From the NCBI GenBank assembly GCA_016521575.1, contig JAEKDP010000017.1, positions 1 through 33,554 of the forward strand: a stretch of DNA of 33,554 nucleotides, read 5' to 3'. Positions 15,249 to 21,858 of this stretch are shown piece by piece; positions within the stretch are counted from its first letter, which is position 1; each line of letters begins with the position of its first letter. The position numbers and the translations under genes were made by a program. The notes beneath the pieces were generated by a model. That model was not told the DNA's origin and did not search any database. It saw only the letters and a list, made by a program, of their open reading frames with translations. The stretch is from Rhodobacteraceae bacterium F11138. Lineage in GTDB: Bacteria; Pseudomonadota; Alphaproteobacteria; Rhodobacterales; Rhodobacteraceae.

Positions 15249-16031
15249 GTGTCTGCTCAGCCAACCGCGGCCCATTCAAAGGACCAGCATAATTACCAGG
15301 GTCACCTCAATCTTGACGTCTTGCTCAGTGCGATGCGTCCGGTGACGACCCATCCTGAAGAGCATATTTTTCTGACCACGCATCACTCGCTCGAGGTCTG
15401 GATGAAGCAGATCATTTTCGATCTGCATCGCGTCATTCAGCACCTGGACAACGACGAAGTCAGCCAGGCCAACTGGCTCTTGAAACGTCTTGGTGAGATC
15501 ATGCGATTGGCAGAGGCGCACTGGGTCGTATTGGAAACCATGTCCGCCGCGGATTTCGCAGAGTATCGAAGCCTTCTGACAGGCGCTTCTGGCATGCAGT
15601 CCCGTCAATTTCGAGAGATTGAGGTGATGTTGGGCCTGTGCGCGGTTGCAGATGATGAATATTCTGCTCGTGTCGAAAAGATGTGGCCTGGCTTGATTGC
15701 AGAGCATCCGAATACGCTGCGCCAAGCCTTCTTTGCCTATATCGAACGCCGCGGTCTGTCGTTGCTGGACGTGTACAAGGATCGCTGGGATCAACACGAT
15801 CTATTCCTTCTGGCCGAGCACGCGTTCGAGTTGGATCGGCGCTTCCACAGTTGGCGGCACAACCATATTCTCATGGTGCGTCGCCAAATAGGCATCCGCG
15901 CCTTGGGGACCGGTGGGACGTTCTTTGACGACTACCTGGCGAAGACCTTGCGGTACTATTTCTTCCCTGAGCTGTTCGAGTTTCGTAACGATCTCACCGC
16001 CCATATGGGTGGCGAGGTCAAGCCCGCCTAA
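15249..16031 (+). CDS. kynA: tryptophan 2,3-dioxygenase (heme)
   Basis: A 260-residue protein of the tryptophan 2,3-dioxygenase family, which opens the indole ring of tryptophan to N-formylkynurenine. Features are NLDVLLSAMRP, HIFLTTHHSLEVWMKQIIFD (substrate-side Phe and His), GMQSRQFREIEVMLG, and the heme-ligand region SWRHNHILMVRRQIG followed by ALGTGG. After GTGG the usual SSG is replaced by TFF, next to the loop that holds the substrate amino group. The frame is open back to 15108, but I choose GTG at 15249, which has AGAGGAG 8 bases upstream; longer starts would run into the divergent promoter and add atypical residues. First gene of the kynA-kynB-kynU-sulfatase operon. Confidence 0.88.
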   Translation: MSAQPTAAHSKDQHNYQGHLNLDVLLSAMRPVTTHPEEHIFLTTHHSLEVWMKQIIFDLHRVIQHLDNDEVSQANWLLKRLGEIMRLAEAHWVVLETMSAADFAEYRSLLTGASGMQSRQFREIEVMLGLCAVADDEYSARVEKMWPGLIAEHPNTLRQAFFAYIERRGLSLLDVYKDRWDQHDLFLLAEHAFELDRRFHSWRHNHILMVRRQIGIRALGTGGTFFDDYLAKTLRYYFFPELFEFRNDLTAHMGGEVKPA

Positions 16032-16046
16032 GGTGCAGCGCACAAG

Positions 16047-16934
16047 ATGATCCATCCTTTGCTTGAAGCCTCACTGAACCTTTCCCGGGAAGATCTGGAT
16101 CATCAGCTCTCTCCCAGCCTGACTGCCAAGGATGCCAATGCCGCCTTGGCAGGACAGATGACTGCAACCAAAGCGGCCCTTGTTGACAACCGCCACTGCG
16201 TCTCCCCTGATCTGGCCTATGGACCGCGTCCGCGCCAGCGGCTTGACATCTTCAAACCACTTGAAGCGGTCTGCCCACTGCCGTGTTTAATGTTCATCCA
16301 TGGGGGATTTTGGCAGGAGGGCTCAAAGGAGGTGTCCGGATTTGCGGCGCACAGCTTCACGAGTCAGGGCTGGGCCTATACATCCGTCGGCTACACGCTG
16401 ACACCCGAGGTGACACTGACCGAATTGACTGCAGAGGTACATGATGCGGTTGCATTCATTCACGCCAACGCAGCGCGCTTCGGCATAGATCCGAGCCGAA
16501 TCATCATCGCGGGACATTCAGCAGGTGGCCATCTGACTGCCAGCATTCTGACCGATCTGTTGGGAAAAGGTGTGGGCGACAAAATCGCAGGGGCCGTAGC
16601 AATCAGCGCTGTGGTCGAACTTGAGCCAATCGCAAAATCCTATGTCAACGATTTGACGCGAATGTCAGAAAGCGAGGTCGCAAACCTCTCACCCGCGCGG
16701 CTTCCCCCGCAAAGGGACGTGCCGGTTCATATCGTCGTCGGCGGCGACGAACCCGAAGCGTTTCAGTTGCAAAGCGATCTGTTGGCCGAGCATCTGCAGG
16801 GTCAGATTACAGACCTGACCTTTTGTCGCGCAGCGGGGCGCGATCATTTTGACATCCTAGACGTTCTTGCAGACCCAGAAAGTGAAACCTTTCAGACAAT
16901 CCTGAGCATGGCACAGCAGGCAGTGAACCCATGA
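16047..16934 (+). CDS. kynB: arylformamidase, alpha/beta-hydrolase type
   Basis: 295 residues of the alpha/beta-hydrolase fold. An HGGFW oxyanion motif (85-89) precedes the nucleophile elbow AGHSAGGHL with Ser158, and the probable catalytic His is His267 in GRDHFD. The layout matches the animal-type kynurenine formamidase/HSL-like group rather than the metal-dependent KynB cyclase-like group, so the symbol describes role rather than close homology. It should hydrolyse N-formylkynurenine, or a ring-substituted form, to kynurenine and formate. It lies 15 bases after kynA, and its stop overlaps the kynU start (ATGA at 16931-16934). Confidence 0.85.
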   Translation: MIHPLLEASLNLSREDLDHQLSPSLTAKDANAALAGQMTATKAALVDNRHCVSPDLAYGPRPRQRLDIFKPLEAVCPLPCLMFIHGGFWQEGSKEVSGFAAHSFTSQGWAYTSVGYTLTPEVTLTELTAEVHDAVAFIHANAARFGIDPSRIIIAGHSAGGHLTASILTDLLGKGVGDKIAGAVAISAVVELEPIAKSYVNDLTRMSESEVANLSPARLPPQRDVPVHIVVGGDEPEAFQLQSDLLAEHLQGQITDLTFCRAAGRDHFDILDVLADPESETFQTILSMAQQAVNP

Positions 16935-18169
16935 ATAAAATTTTCCAACGCGCCAAAGACCATGACAACAGAGACGCGCTCGCCGGGTTCAAGGAGCTGT
17001 TCCATGTGCCGGAAGGTGTGATCTATCTGGACGGGAACTCACTGGGCCTGATGCCCAAGACCTGTTCCGAGCGTGTCCGGGATGTCGCCCAAAACGAATG
17101 GTCCGAGGGGCTGATCCGCAGTTGGTCCGAGGCGGGGTGGTTCCATCTGCCAATCACCGTGGGCAATCGGATCGCACCAATAGTAGGTGCAGGTGAAAAC
17201 GAGATTGCCGTCGGTGATTCGACTTCTGTGAACCTCTTCAAGTGTCTGGCCGCCGCTCTCAAATTGCGCCCGGGGCGCAAGGTGATCCTCTCTGAAGCCG
17301 ACAATTTCCCCACTGATCATTACATCGCCAATGGTTTGGCGGGCATGATCGACGGATACGAGGTTTGCGATCTCAACCCGGGCGACGACCTTGCCGAAAA
17401 GCTGGATGAAAGCGTCGCGGTTCTGATCCTGAGTCACGTTCACTACAAAAGCTGCAGAATCCGGGACATTCCGATGATCAACAAGGCCGCCCACAAAAAG
17501 GGGGTATTGGTTCTCTGGGATCTGTCCCATACATCCGGCGCTGTCGAAATCAATCTCAAGGCAGATGATTGCGACTTCGCCGTCGGCTGCACCTACAAGT
17601 ACCTGAATGGGGGTCCGGGCGCGCCGGCCTTCGCGTGGATCAACCCACGGCTTCAGGATCAGATCGACCAGCCTTTGTCCGGCTGGATGGGCCATCTTGA
17701 CCCGTTCGCGTTCACGCCCGGCTATCGTCCGGCTGAAGGCGTGCGTCGTCTTGTTTGTGGTACGCCGCAAGTGTTGAGCCTGTCCACGCTCGATGAGGCA
17801 CTCAGGCTTTGGGAGAAGGTGGATCGCAATACCCTGTTTGCAAAGTCGCGGGCGATGACTTCCTTTTTCATCGGCGCGGTCGAAGAGGTCTGCGCCGATC
17901 AGCCATTGACGCTTATCTCTCCGCGTGACCCGGCAATCCGGGGCAGCCATGTCTCATTCGACTATGACAACGGCTATGGTACGATGCGCGCGCTGGCCGA
18001 ACGCCGGGTGATCGGCGACTTCCGCGCACCGCGCACCATGCGTTTCGGGTTTGCGCCACTCTATCTATCATTCGAAGACGTCGCTCGGGCGGTTGAACAC
18101 CTAAAACATGTTCTGGACGGTCAGGAATGGCAGCGCGCCGAGTTCAATATTCGCGGCGAGGTAACATGA
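16931..18169 (+). CDS. kynU: kynureninase (PLP-dependent)
   Basis: 412 residues, standard length for kynureninase. Family marks include YLDGNSLGLMPK near residue 32, DSTSVNLFKCLAAAL (cofactor phosphate region), LWDLSHTSGAV with Asp197 for the pyridine nitrogen, and the PLP lysine Lys223 in GCTYKYLNGGPGAP. It splits kynurenine to anthranilate and alanine; the family also accepts hydroxykynurenines. Start and stop both overlap neighbours by four bases (arylformamidase before, sulfatase after), so these three are tightly co-translated. That coupling is the main reason to think the sulfatase belongs to this pathway. Confidence 0.95.
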   Translation: MNKIFQRAKDHDNRDALAGFKELFHVPEGVIYLDGNSLGLMPKTCSERVRDVAQNEWSEGLIRSWSEAGWFHLPITVGNRIAPIVGAGENEIAVGDSTSVNLFKCLAAALKLRPGRKVILSEADNFPTDHYIANGLAGMIDGYEVCDLNPGDDLAEKLDESVAVLILSHVHYKSCRIRDIPMINKAAHKKGVLVLWDLSHTSGAVEINLKADDCDFAVGCTYKYLNGGPGAPAFAWINPRLQDQIDQPLSGWMGHLDPFAFTPGYRPAEGVRRLVCGTPQVLSLSTLDEALRLWEKVDRNTLFAKSRAMTSFFIGAVEEVCADQPLTLISPRDPAIRGSHVSFDYDNGYGTMRALAERRVIGDFRAPRTMRFGFAPLYLSFEDVARAVEHLKHVLDGQEWQRAEFNIRGEVT

Positions 18170-19788
18170 CAAACCCAAAGAACATCCTGTTCATCATGTG
18201 TGACCAGCTTAGGTTCGACTATCTGGGCTGTGCGGGCCATCCGACGATCCGCACCCCTAATATAGACGCTTTGGCGGCCAAGGGGGTGCGTTTTGACCGT
18301 GCCTATGTTCAGTCACCGATCTGCGGCCCCAGTCGCATGAGTTTTTATACCGGGCGCTATGTCATCAGCCACGGATCAACTTGGAACAACGCCCCGCTGC
18401 GCGTCGGTGAGTGGAATATCGGAGACCACCTGAACCCATTGGGCATGCGCACGTTACTGTGCGGGAAGACCCATATGAAGGCAGATGTTGAAGGGATGAA
18501 ACGTCTTGGCATCGCGCCCGATAGTGTGATTGGCGCAAAACTCTCGCAATGCGGGTTCGAGGTCTGGGACCGGCTGGACGGCGTTCATCCGGAGGGTGGA
18601 AAGAAACAACCGACACATTACAACGACTACCTCAACAGTAACGGCTATGAGGGTGAATATCCCGTCGCCCATTGGGTCAACGCAGTCGAGAGTGAGGAAG
18701 GCGCGGAACTGTCTGGCTGGCTGATGTCCAACTCGGGCAGACCGGCCCGGGTCAACAAAGAGGATAGCGAAACCGCATATACAGCGCGGCGCGCCCGTGA
18801 GTTCATAGAAAACGCCGATGATGATGCCTGGTGCCTTCATCTCAGCTTCATCAAACCCCATTGGCCCTATGTCGCACCCTCCCCCTACAACACGATGTAC
18901 AGCGTGAAGGATGTTGTCCCAGCGGTTCGCTCGGCGGCTGAAAAGATCGATCCTCATCCAGTGTTTGGAGCCTTTCATCAGCATCGCGTGTGCCAGAATT
19001 TCTCGCGGAATGAGGTGCGGGAAACGGTCATCCCGACCTATATGGGACTGATCTCTCAGATTGACGATGAAATCGGTGATCTGATGTCATGGATGGAGAC
19101 CACCGGACGGGCCAAGGATACCCTTATTGTCTTCACTTCGGATCATGGCGACTATCTGGGTGATCATTGGCTGGGAGAGAAAGAGCTTTTCCACGATCCC
19201 TCCGTGCGCATCCCACTGATCGTGGTCGATCCCTCGACGAAGGCGGATGCCACACGCGGTACCGTGAGCAATCATCTTGTCGAAGCGATCGACCTGCTGC
19301 CCACCTTTGTCGAAATCGCTGGCGGCAAAACCCCTTCGCACATTCTCGAAGGCCATTCCCTTTTGCCGCTGCTGCATGATCCAAATGCAGGCCCGCTGCG
19401 CAATGTGGCGTTCAGTGAATACGACTACTCCTGCCGTCTGGCGCGCAATCTTCTGGGGCGCGACATCCCTGATTGCAGACTGCAAATGGCCTTTGACGGT
19501 CGTTGGAAACTTATACGGGCAGAAGGCTTCCGACCGATCCTGTTCGACCTGGAAACCGACCCACATGAGTTGACCGACCTCGGAGACGACCCAAGATATA
19601 GCGCAGAGATCAATCGACTGAATGACGCACTGCTCAGCTGGTCGACGGCCTTTCACAACCGCATTACCCGATCTGATGCAGACATTGAGGCTTACACCGG
19701 GTCAGAATTTCACAATGGCGTTTTGATCGGATTCTGGGATGAGCAGGAACTGCAACGCGCCAAGGAACAAGGATACGGCGGCAACTGA
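18166..19788 (+). CDS. sulfatase / phosphonate monoester hydrolase-like enzyme
   Basis: 540 residues of the type I sulfatase fold. The first metal site is MCDQLRFDYLGCAGH, the formylglycine signature is CGPSR with Cys53 (SPICGPSRMSFYTGRY), and the second metal site is TSDHGDYLGDHWLGEK with Asp326/His327. The length and the CGPSRMSFYTGRY plus HGSTWNNAPL stretch resemble the phosphonate monoester hydrolase subgroup, whose members are promiscuous on sulfate and phosphate esters. ATG 18166 is used because ATGA overlaps the kynU stop; an in-frame upstream start would lie inside kynU. No signal peptide. Likely removes a sulfate (or phosphate-type) group from a pathway compound. Only modest resemblance to the sulfatase at 8387-9823 is visible, mainly the shared motifs. 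Confidence 0.88.
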   Translation: MTNPKNILFIMCDQLRFDYLGCAGHPTIRTPNIDALAAKGVRFDRAYVQSPICGPSRMSFYTGRYVISHGSTWNNAPLRVGEWNIGDHLNPLGMRTLLCGKTHMKADVEGMKRLGIAPDSVIGAKLSQCGFEVWDRLDGVHPEGGKKQPTHYNDYLNSNGYEGEYPVAHWVNAVESEEGAELSGWLMSNSGRPARVNKEDSETAYTARRAREFIENADDDAWCLHLSFIKPHWPYVAPSPYNTMYSVKDVVPAVRSAAEKIDPHPVFGAFHQHRVCQNFSRNEVRETVIPTYMGLISQIDDEIGDLMSWMETTGRAKDTLIVFTSDHGDYLGDHWLGEKELFHDPSVRIPLIVVDPSTKADATRGTVSNHLVEAIDLLPTFVEIAGGKTPSHILEGHSLLPLLHDPNAGPLRNVAFSEYDYSCRLARNLLGRDIPDCRLQMAFDGRWKLIRAEGFRPILFDLETDPHELTDLGDDPRYSAEINRLNDALLSWSTAFHNRITRSDADIEAYTGSEFHNGVLIGFWDEQELQRAKEQGYGGN

Positions 19789-19815
19789 GCATTTCGACAT
19801 TGACACAGGACCTTT

Positions 19816-19825
19816 GGGGGGGGGG
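19816..19825. repeat. run of ten G at a sulfatase/IS boundary
   Basis: Ten consecutive G lie about 28 bases downstream of the sulfatase stop, at the point where the IS5 remnant loses similarity. Such a run is a likely slippage or sequencing-error site. Confidence 0.7.
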
Positions 19826-20303
19826 CCATAATTTCTGGGATCCGCTGCGCTTGTAATCGCTGACTTGACCAGCGGTGATGAAAAACCGGATCGGGCGTCC
19901 CGAAGCGTCAGTGACGGCATGCAGCTTCGTGTTCATGCCGCCTTTGGTGCGCCCGATCAGCCTTCCACGCCCCCCTTTTCAACCGCAGGCTGGAGGCCGT
20001 GCGAGGCGCCTTGAGGTAGGTCGCGTCGATCATGGTCATCTTCCGATCCGTTCCCTCCGAAGCCAAGCCCACCATGATCCGGGCAAACACACCCATGTCG
20101 CTCCACCGCTTCCAACGGTTGTAGAGTGTCTTCGGTGGGCCGTATTCCTTCGGTGCATCAGATCAGCGCAAGCCATTGCGATTGATGAAGATAATGCCAC
20201 TCAGAACACGCCTGTTATCGACACGTGGCTTGCCATGGCTCTTCGGAAAGTAAGGTCGGAGCCGTGCCATTTGTTCGTCAGTCAGCCAAAAAAGATTGCT
20301 CAT
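19826..20303 (-). pseudogene. IS5-family transposase remnant (stop codon, frameshift, truncated)
   Basis: ATG 20303 starts MSNLFWLTDEQMARLRPYF, followed by VDNRRVLSGIIFINRNGLR. A TGA then sits where the family has Trp (LRW-SDAPKEYG), at about 20163-20165. After YLKAPRTASSLRLK the frame slips in a G-run near 19972-19980 and resumes as GGMNTKLHAVTDASGRPIRF and ITAGQVSDY. The C-terminal part with the remaining DDE residues is absent. This is a dead IS427-group transposase. The open frames at its two ends are pieces of one gene. Confidence 0.82.
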
Positions 20304-20377
20304 CACGCCCCCCTGGAGTGTGGGAGCTTGAATCAAGATCACGCGGTGACCGCAACCAAATCAATGGGTCCAGACCC
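19826..20377 (-). mobile_element. IS5-family (IS427-like) insertion sequence, degraded
   Basis: Holds the transposase remnant described separately. Its outer end is probably the GGGTCTGGACCC-type palindromic sequence at 20366-20377, directly beside the TA where the IS630 element inserted. The inner end is missing: similarity stops within about 60 bases of the sulfatase gene. Confidence 0.6.
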
Positions 20378-20379
20378 TA

Positions 20380-21540
20380 GTCACCTGAATCTAAAGTTCG
20401 CTGCATAGGGTTCTGTCTGTTCGCTGGCAGAACCTTTTGACTGCGGCGAGGATTTCGTCGGCGGATTTGACCGATTTGTAGGGTTTCGGGTCTTCGTTGT
20501 GGGCGGCGATGAAGGCCGTGATGTCGGCCTCCAGTTCGGCGGTTGAGCGGTGCACGCCACGTTGCAGCTGCTTTCGCGTCAGTTCCGCGAACCACCGTTC
20601 GACCTGGTTGATCCAGCTGGCCGATGTGGGGGTGAAGTGGATGTGCCAGTGTGGGCGTCGGGCCAGCCAGCCCTGGATCTTTGGGGTCTTGTGGGTGGCG
20701 TAATTGTCCATCACCAGATGCACGTCCGGCCCCTTTGGCACTGCAGCGTCGATCCTTTTCAGAAAGTCGAGGAACTCGGTGGCGCGATGGCGCTTGTAGC
20801 ATTTGCCGATCACCGCGCCGGTTGCGATGTCGAGCGCGGCAAACAGCGATGTGGTGCCGTGGCGGATGTAGGTGTGGGTTCTCCGTTCGGCGACGCCCGG
20901 TGCCATCGGCAGCACCGGTTGTTCCCGATCCAAAGCCTGGATCTGGGATTTTTCGTCCACGCACAGCACGATGGCCCGGTTCGGCGGCGACATGTACAGG
21001 CCGACGATGTCCTGTACCTTGTCGACGAACAAGGGATCGGTGGACAGCTTGAAGGTTTCGCTCCGATGCGGCTGCAGGCCGAAGGCAGTCCAGATCCGGC
21101 GGATGGTGGTGTGAGACAGCCCCGTCTCGGCGGCCATCGAGCGGATCGACCAATGGGTGGCGTCCTTTGGAGTTGTATTCAGCGTGCGCTCGATCACCTC
21201 GGCGACCTGGGCGTCCTGAACCGTGCGTGGCCGGCCGGGGCGATATTCGTCGGTCAGCCCCTCGATCCGATCCTTCACGAACCGCCTGCGCCATTTCCCG
21301 ACCGTGTGTTCGTGCACCCCGAGCCTCTCGGCGACTTCCTTGCTTTGCAGCCCTTCCGCGCAAAGCAGGATCATCCGGCACCGGTCCGAAAGTGATCGCG
21401 CCGCCTTGTGCCGTCGAACCTGTGTCTCCAGAAAGGTCCGTTCCTCATCGCTCAGAACCACCTCATCCGCCACACGTCCCACCATCGCATCATCTCCTGA
21501 CTTCCCTCATAAAATGATACGAATTATAGTTCCGGGTGAC
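20380..21540. mobile_element. complete IS630-family insertion sequence
   Basis: Bounded by TA on both sides (20378-20379 and 21541-21542), as expected for IS630, which targets and duplicates TA. The termini GTCACCTGAATCTAAAGTTC (left) and, read inward from the right, GTCACCCGGAACTATAATTC agree at 15 of 20 positions. It contains one intact transposase gene on the minus strand. The 3' half of a close relative, in the opposite orientation, lies at 1239-1716. Confidence 0.92.
20391..21485 (-). CDS. tnpA: IS630-family transposase
   Basis: 364 residues, uninterrupted. The N-terminal helix-turn-helix pair includes [20 protein letters not shown], followed by a Tc1/mariner-like DDE catalytic core: Asp177 in [15 protein letters not shown], Asp260 in [15 protein letters not shown] and Glu296 in [13 protein letters not shown], about 35 residues after the second Asp. 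The gene fills nearly the whole element. A second long frame on the same strand and a plus-strand frame over the same bases are shadows. Confidence 0.93.
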   Translation of the reverse strand: MVGRVADEVVLSDEERTFLETQVRRHKAARSLSDRCRMILLCAEGLQSKEVAERLGVHEHTVGKWRRRFVKDRIEGLTDEYRPGRPRTVQDAQVAEVIERTLNTTPKDATHWSIRSMAAETGLSHTTIRRIWTAFGLQPHRSETFKLSTDPLFVDKVQDIVGLYMSPPNRAIVLCVDEKSQIQALDREQPVLPMAPGVAERRTHTYIRHGTTSLFAALDIATGAVIGKCYKRHRATEFLDFLKRIDAAVPKGPDVHLVMDNYATHKTPKIQGWLARRPHWHIHFTPTSASWINQVERWFAELTRKQLQRGVHRSTAELEADITAFIAAHNEDPKPYKSVKSADEILAAVKRFCQRTDRTLCSEL

Positions 21541-21542
21541 TA

Positions 21543-21858
21543 GCGAAAACGGGGTTGGTAGCTCGGATGTACGATCCCTGCAACACTGCCACGTAGAATT
21601 ATACCGTGTATAAGATCACAGATTTTGGGAAATGCATGCCTTTGAAGCTGAACAACTTCGCAATCCTGATATTGATTTCCGAAGGCGCGCCAATTGGATC
21701 AGGTTGAAACCGGACGAAACAGAAATCCCAATGTTTGCGACACTACCACCGGCCATTTATGACGGAATCGACGAGGAATAGAGCCTGATTTCCGCGCCAT
21801 ATGGACTCTGCCGGGCGATTGCCTAAGCTGCGCCGGGTAGAGTGGGGAGCGCACAGCC
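21543..21858. other. gap between IS630 and hyuA
   Basis: About 316 bases without a recognised gene. It contains one small frame, listed separately, and the hyuA ribosome-binding region (GGGGAGCG at 21843-21850). No clear terminator or operator was found. Confidence 0.5.
21632..21781 (+). CDS. small hypothetical protein or gene remnant (49 aa)
   Basis: ATG 21632 to TAG 21781 encodes 49 residues, beginning MHAFEAEQLRNPDIDFRRRA and ending ATLPPAIYDGIDEE. The charged, non-repetitive composition looks like genuine protein, perhaps the C-terminal tail of a larger gene cut by the neighbouring insertion sequences. No clear ribosome-binding site precedes it and I do not recognise the family. Confidence 0.3.
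   Translation: MHAFEAEQLRNPDIDFRRRANWIRLKPDETEIPMFATLPPAIYDGIDEE

Noticed and set aside
8387-19788. Glucosinolate breakdown (sulfatases plus nitrilase)
   Set aside because: No beta-glucosidase, thioglucosidase or sugar genes occur, and the Kyn enzymes and maleate isomerase would be unexplained.
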